Notes: generated by a model from the sequence alone, not told the origin. DNA of 64,000 nt from Mallotus nudiflorus (GCA_947683625.1 CANTUR010000125.1:186001-250000); one strand, 5' to 3'; positions 47,480-59,115 are shown, counted from the stretch's first letter. A program made the numbers and translations.

Positions 47480-49075
47480 TTTGCCCCTAATGTTTATAGG
47501 AAAGAGAGGAACAGCCCTTAGAGAATTTCTTAGCTCAATTAGGCACGAAAATTTGAAAAATCAATTATTTAAACCATTTATATAACTGGAATTTAAGCAA
47601 ACTTTTTAGTCCGTTTGTGAATGCTTACTTGGCATTTGTGGTACCACTAATCAAAATTAAACTATTTAATATTTTTTATAAACAAATAAAAATAATAAAA
47701 AAAGTTAAAAAAAAAAAAACAACATAGTCAAATGTATAAACTCTCTATCCAAATGCATCAAAACCCAAATCAAATTATAATTCTTTCTCCTTTCACCACT
47801 CAATGAATCAAAATAAAATAATAATAATAATAAAAAAATCTTTGACTCAGATTAAAATTAAAATCAGACATCAATTTTTTTTCTTTTTTCCGTTCCTTCA
47901 TATCACCGTCAGCATCGCCACACCGTTCCCTCATATCATAGTCCTTGCAAACCTTCGTCGCTGTGGAAGCAGAGCACAAGATTTCACATCATCATCTTCG
48001 TCGTCGTCACTTACAAGACGGAAATACAGACAGCAGAAGTTAGAGAATTACAATCAAGTTCTTCGTAGACTTAAAAAAGCCTCATAATGAAAAAGCTAAT
48101 AAGCTCGGCTTTCACCGGCTCTCTATTAATTTTTTTCCCTCTTTTCTATTTGCATGTGTTGGAATGCTTTAATTTAGAGCTTTTTTTTGGTTTGAACAAA
48201 TTCAGAGAAAAGAGAAGATTTTATTTGCTGCTTTTATTTTGGACTTGGTTTCCTTTTTCTCTCTGATGATGTTTGTAATTGAAGATATGCATTAGATGTG
48301 AATGTGGAGAGAGAAGAAGATATGGCTGCAATTGGCAAATGATGAAGCTCACCGGAAACTTCCCCTATGCTCTCACAAATCTGACAAAACCCACAAACCT
48401 AAATCAAATCTCAAATTATTTCACAAACACAAAGAACACACACACGCATATATACACCATCAGTTGTTGTTGCTGCTGTTGATCGATAGTATTTATAATT
48501 TTTGTACCATATACAATTTCAAAAGAGAAAATTGGCAAAAAATTATTAGAAGAAATTTTTGATTCAATAATTTGAGAGAGATTATAAAAGTGGAGCAGAG
48601 CAGTGGTGGTGACTTGGCTGAAAAAGAGAGAATATAGAGAGAAAGAGAGAGCTCTGGAAGAGAAGGAAAACAATAGTGGCTTAGCGGGAAAACAGTGGCA
48701 GCGGTGGCTTGGTTACGGAAGCTCTGGCTTAGAGGGAAAACTACGGTAGCTTTCTTTTGGGGAGTGTAAAAGAACGAGGACAAAGAGAGAGGGTGGTGGT
48801 GAGGCGGTGATGGTGAAATGGTCCAACTCATTGTGAGGTGTTTTTTTTTTCAGTTGTTATTTATTTTTATCTAAAAAAATGAAAAAAACAAAAAAATTAG
48901 TATCTCTATTTATGGGTCCGAACAATGGTGATTTAAACTTCCTTCCACACTTAATCATTTAAAGGGGCTTAGAAACTTCAGTTTATAGATTATTGAGTAT
49001 AATTGAGCCCAAAATTTGTTTCCGGGCAAATTCGCACTTCATTATAAATATTGAGGGTAAATTTCTATCTATTTT
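47480..49075. mobile_element. Probable inverted-repeat element (MULE-like)
   Basis: The left part ('tttttgcccctaatgtttat', then 'agctcaatta') and the reverse complement of the right part ('atttaccctcaatatttat', then 'ggctcaatta') align over about 70 bp at perhaps 70 per cent. The look of the ends is close to the MULE-type element at 40963-42794. The inside has a GC-richer segment (47880-48080, tcgtcgtcg-rich) and a purine-rich part but no transposase. I could not fix the exact ends or a target duplication. Confidence 0.5.
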
Positions 49076-49222
49076 TATTAAAAAAAAAAATTATATATAA
49101 GAATTTTGTTAGAACTAATGTAAGAGAAAATTTGTTTCTAGCACAAATTCATGCTTCGTTATAAATATTGAGGGTAAATTTTTACCTGTTTCATTAAAAA
49201 AAATTATATATAAGAATTTTTA
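49012..49222 (+). repeat. Direct repeat of ~95 bp, spaced ~117 bp
   Basis: The two copies, 49012-49108 and 49129-49222, share 'aaatttgtttc', 'ttataaatattgagggtaaattt' and 'attatatataagaatttt' in order. The repeat duplicates the right terminal part of the inverted-repeat element. Confidence 0.85.
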
Positions 49223-49757
49223 AAGAGAAAATTTCTAATTGTATAGTTTTATTTTAGAGAAAATGCTGATGATATTATGTAAGAGAATGAAAAGAGTGAA
49301 AAAAAAAATCGTAGAGAAACAAAAAAAGAAGAAGAAGAAGACCATAAGAGAGAATGAAAAGAAAAAATTGAGAGAGAAAAAAAAACAAGAAAATAAAAAG
49401 AAAAGAAAAGATACAAGAAATAAAAAAGGAAGAAAAAAAGGCAATAAATTTAAAAGAAAATTTTCCTATTTTGATGTTTTTAGAAAATTTTTATGGGAAG
49501 TCACTGAGCCATACAAAAATTTTAATCAACCATAAAATTGGAATATGTATATATAAAAATCCAAAATTCTTTTTGTCCTTTTGCGGCTGCATCACGGACC
49601 GCTCGTCAATCATCACCGTTCATATATATATAAAAAAAAAAAAAAAGGAAAAAGAAGACCTCCCGCTACATTGACCAGTTCCCATTCCAGCTTTCACCCC
49701 TTAATTGTCTAGTGCCCAGCTTTCTTTTTTTCTTATCAATATTTCTTCCCTTTGAAT
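49223..49757 (+). other. Proximal upstream region of CNL copy 3
   Basis: It has a purine-only-like stretch at about 49290-49445. It then has ~95 bp (49665-49757) nearly identical to the bases just before CNL pseudogene 1 ('ttccagctttcaccccttaa', 'tttctttttttcttatcaat'). Confidence 0.7.
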
Positions 49758-52570
49758 ATGGCAGTGGCTGATGTTATCGTTTCCAAAGTATTGGAGATGC
49801 TGATTTCTGGTATTTTTAGCGAGGCAGAGCAAAATTTTAAGCTTGATGTTGGTGTCGAGAAAGAGGTGAAAATGCTCACTGACAATCTCCGATCCATCCA
49901 AGCTGTGCTCTTTGATGCAGAGAAGAGGCAGCTGAAGGAGGAAACTGTCAAACTTTGGCTCCAAAGGCTCAAAAACATATCGTACGACATTGATGATGTG
50001 TTGGACGAGTGGAGCACTGAAATTCTGAAATCAAAATTTGAAGGACATGAATATGAATATGCTCCCAAGCCTAAAAGAGCTAAGGTATAGTCTTTTGTCC
50101 TGTCCTTTTTCTTTTGCTTTCATGAAGCCGGTTTCCGTCATGACATTGCTGTCAAGATAAAGGAGCTAAGTGAATATCTAGATGTCATTGCCAAAGAGAA
50201 AGATAGATATGCCTTTCTATTAATAGAAGGGAATGAACAAGTTGAAAGAGTTATGACCACCTCTGTCGCCAATATAGCAGAGGTGAAAGGTAGACAACAT
50301 GATGAAAATGAAGTTATAAACCTGTTATTGGCTGAGAGTAGTGAAACACCAAACCCTCATGTCATCTCCGTAGTAGGGATGGGAGGGATTGGAAAAACAA
50401 CTCTCGCCAAACTAGTTTATAACGAAGATAGGGTAAAGTCCCATTTTGATACAACAATATGGGTTTGTGTCTCGGATCCATTTGATGAGCACAGGATTGC
50501 CAAGGCGATCCTTGAACCCGTTCAGCCGGATACTGCTTCAAATGTTGTTGAATTGCAAAGCATAGTGCGAAAAATTCAACAATGCATTGGGGGAAAAAAT
50601 TCTTACTTGTTCTGGATGACGTTTGGAATGAAGACAGCAACAAATGGGGACGAATAGAAGAATTTCTCAGGTGTGGTTCCTCAGGAAGCAAAGTTCTGGT
50701 AACCACACGTAGCCAGAAAGTTGCAGAAATGATCGGGCATAGAGACCACATTATCCGACTTGGATTGTTGTCCAATGAGGAATGCTGGTCCATATTTAGT
50801 CAACTTGTATTCTTGGAAAGTACTAGCATGCAGTGCAATAGTAGTCTAGTAGAAATTGGTAGAAAAATTGTTGCTAGGTGTAAGGGTTTGCCTCTTGCTG
50901 TAAAGACAATAGGAGGTCTTTTGCGATGCAAAGATTTTGTGGAGGAGTGGCAAAAAGTCTTAGATAGTGAATTGTGGGACGTAGAGGAAGTTAAAAGAGG
51001 TGTTTTAGCTCCATTGTTGTTAAGTTATCATGACTTATCCCCAGCACTGAAACAGTGCTTTTTGTATTGTGTCATCTTCCCTAAGGACCATAGGATGAGT
51101 AAAAAGAAATTGATTGGGATGTGGATGAGTCAAGGTTATCTTAGAGCAATGAGAAGTAAGGATATGATGGAGATAGGTGAGGAATATTTCCAGCACTTAG
51201 CTATGCGCTCTCTCTTTCAGGATTTTGAGGAAGATTATGTGGACAGCAGCAATGGTTACTGTAAGATGCATGATTTTGGTCAATCTATCATGAAAAATGA
51301 AAGTGTTAGCCTTGAGGTCAATGGTACTTATTGTGCAGAGCCAAGGATAGACTTCAATTTTCCTAATGAAATACGACATGCAGTGATAGTGGTTGCCCAA
51401 AGCAAGGCCTCATTTCCTTGCTGTGTCTATAACTTTAAAACATTACGTAGTCTGAGATTTCTCCCTACAGATCAGGCTTCAATGGTTCAAACGGCCTTAC
51501 CTTGTATATTCAATAAACTGATGTGTTTGAGATCATTGAGCTTAATTGACTGTTGCATTGAAGAAATTCCATTGAATATAATTAAATTGATCCATTTGCG
51601 AGAGCTTGACTTGTCTGGAAATCTAAGATTAAGCAAGTTGCCTGAAGCAGTATGTAATTTGTATAATTTACAAAACTTAGTCTTGGATGAGTGTGCTCGC
51701 ATGGAATCGATACCTCAAGGGATGGGAAAACTTATTAATTTGAGGTGTCTGTATAATACTAGGTGTGAATCTCTGCGGTTGCCAAAATGTCTTGGTAGAT
51801 TAAGTGGTCTTCAGAGATTAAGCTGGCTCAACATTTGCCATGATGGTGAACAAGAAGAAGCATCACTATCTCTTAGAGATATGGAAAACCTCAATGACCT
51901 TGGTGGTTGTTTGGAGATAAGATGGAGCAGACAACTTAAGGCAGATGTGGATGTGAGAGACGCTAGGCAGGCACAGCTGAAGGCAAAAAAACACCTCATT
52001 CAATTGGTTCTGAATTTGGGAGATGTAGCTGAGTGGAGGAAAGAAGGTGAAGATGAAGAGTTATTAGAAGCCTTAGAGCCAAATTTGAAATATTTAGAGA
52101 TATATAATTACCAAGGCATCAAAATGTGCTGCTCAAGTTGGATATCGTCGCTCAGTTTTCTTAGAAAGCTTTATCTTTGTTATTGGAGAAACTGTAAGCA
52201 ATTGCCTGCACTAGGAAAATTGCCTTCCCTTGAATCTCTTACAATCTATGATTTTAAGAGATTAAAAAAAGTTGGTGGGGAATTTCTTCGGATGGATCAT
52301 CTTCTTGAGGTTGGTGCTGTTATTGGTTCTAATATTAGTGCTGCAATAATATTATTCCCAAAATTGGTAGAATTGGAATTCAGTCGGATGAATGAATGGG
52401 AAGAATGGAATTATGAAGGTGAAGTTAATGATGCAATTTTAAAAATAATGCCATTTCTTTCTACTTTGATCCTTTCAAGCTGTCCAAAGTTGAAGAACTT
52501 GCCATATTATATCCGCCAAAACACTTCACTTAAATATAAGACTTGGAACTGTAAGGCTCTGCATCTGTAA
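49758..52570 (+). pseudogene. CNL disease-resistance gene copy 3 (one stop, one frameshift)
   Basis: It starts MAVADVIVSKVLEML. The coiled coil holds YDIDDVLDEWS. TAG at 50088-50090 (codon 111) replaces the TGG present in pseudogene 1. The P-loop GMGGIGKTT follows near 50377. A one-base deletion near 50590-50600, in a G/A run, shifts the frame just before kinase-2. From there 660 codons are open to the TAA at 52570: LLVLDDVW, VTTR, GLPLA, MHDFG (four residues shorter than copy 2 after MHD), then leucine-rich repeats such as LPALGKLPSLESL. With ~937 codons it has normal CNL length. Only two lesions exist, so loss of function is recent. An intron covering the TAG would be ~43 bases, too short to be likely. 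Confidence 0.93.
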
Positions 52571-53329
52571 GGACAGGAAAGAAATCAGGTAATTTAATTT
52601 CTTTGATGTTGTTTATTGTTAGTACTATTATTATTTTAATTTTAACCACGATATGTCTAAACTTGTGTAGACAACACAATGGTTGGCAGACTACACAAAG
52701 AACAGCTTCACCATGAAATTGCAAATTCCAAGGGATATTTGGTGTTATGAGGTATAATTTTTCTTTATGCCACATGTTCCTTACAAACATTTTGAATTCT
52801 TGCTCTCTACTGCTGCTGCAGCTGATGAAGTAATGTTGGTTCTGGGGCTTGATGAGTGTTGAGACAAAGACAATCATGGATAGAAAAATGTACATCTAGG
52901 ACATTAAGAGGAACAGGTTGCAGCATATGGAATAGTTATTCTTGCAATGTGTGCCTTTCATGTTAATATTTCTTCTGCTAAATGTTAGAGCAACACTGGA
53001 CTTTGGAAGGGTTTTGTCGTATGTAGCACCATGTCAAGCTGTAGGAGATGCCATAGCTCAACCCATGTTTGGATAATGCTTTTCTGCAGGTATCAATAAT
53101 CAAATCTGATGCTGGTATTGTTATTGTTTACCCAAATATATGTAAATACACTCTTTTTAATTTAACTCCAATTGGGGCATGACTTTTCAGCACTGAAGAG
53201 CAGAGAAAGACTTCAACATCAATGAGCTTGTGGAGAGAATGTCAATTTACCTATTCTGTTCTTTTGTTCAACCGGAGCAGCATAGAGCCATTCTACAAGC
53301 TCTTTGATCTCTTCTCCACAGGTATCTCT
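52571..53329 (+). other. 3' flank of CNL copy 3
   Basis: 52571-52880 matches the 3' flank of pseudogene 1. After that I recognise nothing until the RNase H relic. Confidence 0.65.
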
Positions 53330-53545
53330 AACTGATAGCATCCCACGTGTTGTTATTGAAGCTGATTCCACATCAGCTGTTGCTCCAGCATCTGGTTCCA
53401 TTGTAGCATCATGGAGGATAAGTGATTATGTCTATACATTCCACTCTTCTGCATTTCTTACCACCAGTTTCCAACTTTCATATTGCTGATCAACTAGCTA
53501 AACAAGGAGTGCCAAGGGATTCATATTTCATTGCTCACTGCTAAC
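53330..53545 (+). pseudogene. RNase H-like (RVT_3 type) relic
   Basis: One frame holds V-V-I-E-A-D-S-T-S-A-V, matching the acidic 'E-x-D-S' block of plant RNase H-like domains. A second frame holds H-I-A-D-Q-L-A-K-Q-G-V, the conserved end. It is broken by stops and a frame change. It parallels the relic after CNL copy 2 (30700-30835), which supports common descent with the CNL duplication. Confidence 0.5.
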
Positions 53546-53562
53546 TCAGCCATTGACACTTT

Positions 53563-53820
53563 CAGGGCTGAAATAGCTTCCTTGAGGTTGAGCAATGGAG
53601 TTATGGTAAAAGTCGTATAGATAAAGCGAGAAGTAACAAAATGTAAGGTTTGCTCAAGTCCAAGAAAATCTTTGCAAAGCTGTGGTCAAGCAAAGGAGAA
53701 AAAGGTGAGAATAGAGGTTCAGATTCATCGGACGGTCTTGGTTCTCCTAACCTAGAAGAAGCTAGGTGTACTACTTCAAGAAATAGAAGGCATTGTCTCT
53801 TAGCAGAAATGAATGACTGA
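53563..53820 (+). pseudogene. Fragment resembling the C terminus of NPH3/NPY-type BTB proteins
   Basis: After 'ctttcag' the frame reads A-E-I-A-S-L-R-L-S-N-G; later it reads L-L-K-S-K-K-I-F-A-K-L-W-S-S-K-G and G-S-D-S-S-D-G-L-G-S-P, ending with S-R-N-R-R-H. This resembles the tail of plant NPH3-domain proteins (phototropism/auxin signalling adaptors) from memory of the family. There are two stops in between. No NPH3 or BTB domain is present, so it is an exon fragment. Confidence 0.4.
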
Positions 53821-54198
53821 CTTAAAATAGTTTTTTTTTTTTAATGACTTAGAATAGTTTTTTTCTGGTTGTTTTTTTATTTTTTGGAGGGGTTGGGTTT
53901 ACTTGGTCAATGGTATTAACAAGAACAAAAGTAATGTAGTCTTGAAAAAGGAATTTAAATACAAAGACTTTCTGTGGATAAAACAGTAGCAGTAGCAGTA
54001 GCAGCAACTCTTGTCAGAAACGCCTGAGAATGATTTTACTCTCTTGTTTCAAATGAAGAGGTCAATTTCTGTCTCTTGGAAATGTTCTTGTAGCTGCTAT
54101 GGTTCATATACTTGGACAGAAAATTCTGTTGATGCCTAAAATGAAAGCTGCTATGGCTTTTTAACTGAAGCTCTCCTTTATCATTTCAAGAACACCTC

Positions 54199-54253
<55 letters not shown>

Positions 54254-54361
54254 CAGAAAATTGATATGAACATAGTAAATCGGAGTCGTCTCCATTATCC
54301 TTGTTGTAGGCGTATGCATTTGCAAACTTAAGCAATATAGACAGTTCTGAATCTGACATCA
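53821..54361. other. Spacer with compound microsatellite
   Basis: AT-rich spacer. It contains (CAG)n-like 'agcagtagcagtagcagc' near 53985 and (AT)n(GA)n at 54199-54252. No gene. Confidence 0.7.
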
Positions 54362-55234
54362 GTGGGGAAGAGCAGTTCCTATCTACAACTTATGGCTGTT
54401 TCTGCATTCTGTAAGCAGACATATCACAAGCACCGATGTGCCGAAAGCATCTTCTCTGTTGCTCTCAATGTGAATGCCATCATTAATTATACAATTGAAC
54501 ATCTCAAATTAGTTAATGACAGTGCTGTAGTCATTGGAAAAGAAGCGAAAGATTCCAACCACAAGGTGGCTTTGGAGGACTGTCAGGATTTGCCGCAATT
54601 TGCAGTCCAAGAGCTACAAGAATCGTTCTTAGCTGTGGAGAATAGTAGTCTGACCGCTGGCAAATACACTGAGGCTGAGCTCAAAAAATATCTGAGTGAT
54701 GTTATATCATATAAAGGAATGTGTCTGGATGGACTTACTCGGATAAAGCCGCACAAGCTAAAGTCTGATGGTCTTGTCAATGCCATAGAGTTGACAAGCA
54801 ATTCTTTGGCCATTGTTTCAGCTATGTCACTTATAGCATATGCCTTTAACATTCCACCCAACTTCAAGACTAAGATGACTCGACGACATTGCTGGCCATG
54901 GCGCTGATGGGTTTCCTATGTCGATGCCAATGGGAGACAAGAAGCTATGGCAAAGCTCAAAAAATGCCAATGTAAAGCCTAATGCTGTTGTGGCTCAGGG
55001 TTGCCATGGCCAATATAGAACTATTGCTGCTGCTCTTGCTGCATACCCCAAGAATCTTGTAGGACGATTCCCGGTGGTTTATGTGAAAACTGGAGTATAT
55101 GATGAGTATATTACCGTTAAAATGGATCAAGTAAATGTGTTCACATATGGAGATGGTCCCCGGAGGACAACAGCCAACGGAGATAAATGCAACAGAAATG
55201 GGATATCCACCTTCCTTCAAGACTGCCTCCTTTT
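54362..55234 (+). pseudogene. Pectinesterase with inhibitor domain, truncated
   Basis: 54362-54907 encodes a PMEI-like pro region: AFCKQTYHKHRC with the paired cysteines, ALEDCQDL, and GMCLDGL, the usual TCLDG block. A frame slip near 54880-54905 is followed by the mature enzyme start: GADGFP, GDKKLWQ, NAVVAQ, YRTIAAAL, VNVFTYGDGP (54918-55234). The frame slips again in 'ccttcaagactgcc' just before a GTGAGT donor-like site at 55235. The catalytic C-terminal half is absent downstream. Type I pectinesterases normally have a signal or membrane anchor before the pro region; none is visible here. The closest relative in the window is 5362-5670, which shares the end junction and ~45 bp of the following non-coding DNA. 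Confidence 0.9.
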
Positions 55235-55238
55235 GTGA

Positions 55239-55980
55239 GTTTTATTTCCTTTAGAAATTTTTAGAAGTCTTCCTATTTTCTTTAAAAAAAAAAAAGTCTT
55301 CCTGTTGGAAAATTCTTACCCATTGGGTAGCACAAAAATAGAAGCTAACTAGCTTTTTTTTTTTTTAAAATAAACTATCAGTATTTAAAATTTATTAAAT
55401 TATGATTAATGTAATTTGATTCAGGTTGAATTATAAAAGCAGTAAAAATCTTCTGACAATAATAAAAAAAAAAAACTAACTAGCTATTTGTGAGACACAT
55501 TTGGAGTATTTCAAGTCTATTAATATATGTAAAATCTGATGTCAGGTACAATTGCGCACCTGAAATAAGCAAAAATTTCTGCTTAATTTATTTACCTTCA
55601 TCATCTGCAACCTTTTTCATTTCTAACTTGTCATCTGACTCTAATTAATATTTTCTCTATATATATATATATATTGAAAAAAAAAATCTCGTTTAATTCT
55701 TTATCAACATTCAGATTTAATAAGCTTAAATATTACTTTAACAACTTAATTAATTCTGTTGCTTTGTGCTGCAAACTTGATAAAAGTATATGTTTATTTT
55801 TAATAGTTTGATCAAAATGTTTAAAGATTTTTATGTTGATTTGCACTCTCTTTATAAGGTTTTTTTTTAGAGGCGGTGGAGGGGGAGGGGGATTATAAGG
55901 TAATTATTTTAACCATGGTTAATTAATTACTTTTATATTTTTTTAGCATACAATATAATATTTTTCATCACATATTTTAA
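55239..55980. other. AT-rich spacer
   Basis: Starts with intron-like DNA shared with the region next to 5362. The rest is A/T-rich with homopolymers and holds no gene. Confidence 0.5.
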
Positions 55981-58900
55981 TCACAATTAATTGTGAATCA
56001 CACCGTAAGCAGCAGGATTTAGTGCGCGTATAAGTGTTTGACGACCACAACGCTATGTGGGCTGAAGGCCCATTAGGAAATACGAAATAGGTTTTAACAC
56101 CTACTTGGAGATGGAGTCGCTACATGGATAAAAGTTAGGACACACTATATGTCAATTGGATCTCACGGAGGTTCCCAAAACCCATTATCAAATATCGGGT
56201 TTAAAAACTGAGTATAAGCATTTAAATGCCCACTTAATCTTGTGGTTGGCCTTTGTTTATGTTTTGTAATTTATTACCCTTAATTATTCAATAATTTATT
56301 TATTATCAAGTGAGTTGTAATTTCCTTCGAAACAATTGTTGCATTGCATAATTAAGCCCAAGTTTGCACATTAATCAAATTCATGCATTTTAGTCCCAAC
56401 ATTCACCATAAATAAAACAAAGATATAACTTACAACCATACACTCCAAATCAAGTGGGAGAATGAATTAGGGATTACAACACTTTGCTCAAATGATAGTA
56501 TATAATAAACGAAAAATAAACCAAAAGTAAACTACTCAAATTAAATAAAATCTTTCAAGAACTAATTAATAGAATGAATAATTGATGATTAGAAATCACC
56601 GTGGATCCCTACAACAGGCAAAATGTTAGTTCCTCAAAAACATGAAAAAATCATGCATCAAAACCCATAAGATTAGTTCATGGGTCAATTTCATAAAACA
56701 AGGGAATTAAAACCATAAAATACAAGTTCTAAACTTTAATTTAACAATATGGTGGGGGCACTTATACAAAATGAATTTAAACATGCTAAGACATATACAT
56801 GTATGGAAGCTCTACATAACTTACAAAATATGAGACAATATTATATGAGACCCTGTTAGAGTGGTGATCGCCTGATAGCAGTCTCAGACGACTCTCAAAA
56901 TGGCAAATCTTTCAATTCAAGTAAAGATTTATTATTAAAAGCTAGTTGGATACATAACTTCACTTAGAGCTTTGTGAATCACATGAGGAGCAATGGATAT
57001 TATGAATAATAAACACAAAGGAAAGAATATAAAAGCTAGTAAACATGAAGACTAGAAATTACATATAGACAAATGAAAAATGAATCATGCAAACTTGAAG
57101 AGGGATAAGATGTGTAGACGGCGGGGTTTAACGGCTGTCTAAGATTTTAGCAACTACGACACTGTTTAGGCTTAGGGCCCTAAAGAACACACTAACCACT
57201 GTCACAAAGATAAGGCGTGGAGATGAGGAGTCGCCACCCAGGGTAATAACTGGGAAAAATTGAAAAAGTGGTACTCGATTCCCCAAAAGAAAGTTAGCAC
57301 CACAACCATGAGATTCTGGATACGGAATACCAACTTCTCTTAGTCTCATGTTCATTTAGAATAATTTTATAAATGATTATTTCATCCTCTAATTACATGC
57401 AATTTTATTAAACCTTAATTAACATCCATCTAATCCAAAACGCAACAAGTCAATAAAATTATAAGTAAAAATGCATAAAAAAGGCAATGTCCCTATGTCT
57501 AAACTATGTTAATTTTATTTTATAAGTTAGCTAAATCTGGATTTTATTTACAAGTGAAATGGACTAAAGGTGGGCCTACATTTTTATTAATTAGTGAGCC
57601 TAGATCTATTTATTTTAGTCTGTCTAAGATATGAGCTTAAGTCTATTCAATTTTTAAAGGAAAATTAAATTAGTGGACCTAAGTCTAACTTAGTTTTATT
57701 TTACATGAAATGTGGGCCTAGGTCTATTTATTTTAAAAGAAATAAATTTAAGTGGGTTGAGCTAAGTCTAAACAAGTTTTAATTAACTAAGTGAGCCTAA
57801 AATTTAATGAACCTAATGGGCCTAAGTTGATTTTAATTATTTAAAGTCCTAAACCATTTTTAAGCCTATTTATTTAGTGGGTTAGACCTAAACGTGAGCT
57901 TGGGACTCAAAAACATAAAAACATAAAAAACAAGCCCAAAATAAACAAAACACAAAAAATGGATCAAACAAACATTACAATGATTTTCTAAAAAAAACAC
58001 TAAATTAATTACATGCAAACCGTAATTTAAGCTATTGTCACCATTGATTTTAATTGATTTTTTTATCCAATTGAACCTAATTACTAATCAATTTTAAAAT
58101 ATGGAAAATGAAAATTTTCACTATTTCCACTACTGGGACTATTACAAACTATATATAATATTAAAATTAAATTATTATACATCCAGAAATTAAAATAACT
58201 ACACAGAATACCAAAAATGAAAAATAAAAAAAATCCTAAGAACAATTGAAAAAATAATACAGGTTCATCCATGGCATTCCATGGATCTTCTGTTCAATTA
58301 AACACAGGCGGTATCCTCCTCAATTCACATGCACATATCAAAACAAAACAAAAAAAATCAATCAAATTAGTATTGAAATTAAATAATAAAACAATTAACG
58401 AAATGAATAAAATCATAGAAGAGAAGAAAGAAAAAAAATGAATGTTGTGCATATGCCCTTTTTTGGCCCCTCAGATTAGGATTTTCACTGTTGAAATTGA
58501 CTCAGTGTTGATTTGATTATGGATTGGGACTAAAAAATCGTTGTATCATCTTCGTCAAATGAACTGCAAAAATTAGGGTTTTTAAAAAAACATAAAAAAT
58601 CAAAGTTTAATCTATCTTCCGTCTGTGTAAAAAATCCTCCAAAAAAAAATCTCCCCTCACGCATGCATGCAGACTTTGTTTTTAAATGCAGAGTCTATGC
58701 GTACTGAACTTCCTCCAAAAGAGGAACAGACCTATCTGATCAGATAGCGTTTATTTTTTTAATTTTAAAAATATATTCTGCATTTTTAAAAAAACCTTAT
58801 CAGATAAAATTTAAATTTTTAACCAATCAAATACTGAAAAAATCGACAAAAAATAAGGAAAAATACGCGAAAAATAAAAAAATGGAATTATTGTGCATCG

Positions 58901-59115
58901 ACATTGTGCAATGCCGATCCTAATTTTTTTTTAATTTTTAATTACCAAAAGACTCTTGAAAAAAATGACTTATTTGCAATCAAATCCTAAAAAATGTTGC
59001 AATTTAGTCCCTAAAGTCTAGAAAATCAATAACCAAGTTCAATTTTTGAATAAATTTTATCATAGGGGCTTACGTCGTAATTGTATACAATTGCATCCCG
59101 AAATTAGGTGCTTAC
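55981..59115. repeat. Degenerate LTR-retrotransposon DNA (LTR-like, probably Ty3-gypsy)
   Basis: Two related blocks, near 56020-56220 and 57110-57350, contain 'gagtcgctac'/'gagtcgccac' following 'ggcttagggccc'-type words; such GAGTCGCCAC blocks are common in plant gypsy LTRs. A possible LTR 3' end ('gaaattaggtgcttaca') lies at about 59096-59115. There is no recognisable gag-pol. The minus-strand open frame 57128-57355 is a composition product of this block. Family and limits are uncertain. Confidence 0.4.
57550..57905. repeat. Degenerate array of GGGCCTAAGTCTA-type words
   Basis: At least eight variants of 'gtgggcctaggtctattta' or 'gagcctaagtctaa' occur at irregular 30-60 bp spacing. It is an imperfect tandem repeat within the LTR-like region. 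Confidence 0.65.

Noticed and set aside
49239..49535. Lysine/glutamate-rich open frame upstream of CNL copy 3
   Set aside because: Purine-rich low-complexity DNA; the lysine runs follow from the base composition.
50085..50130. Short intron in CNL copy 3 removing the TAG codon
   Set aside because: It would be ~43 bases, below normal plant intron size, and the corresponding bases are coding in copies 1 and 2.
57128..57355. Minus-strand 75-codon open frame
   Set aside because: It lies within an LTR-like block, has no recognised domain, and is not supported by any start or splice context.
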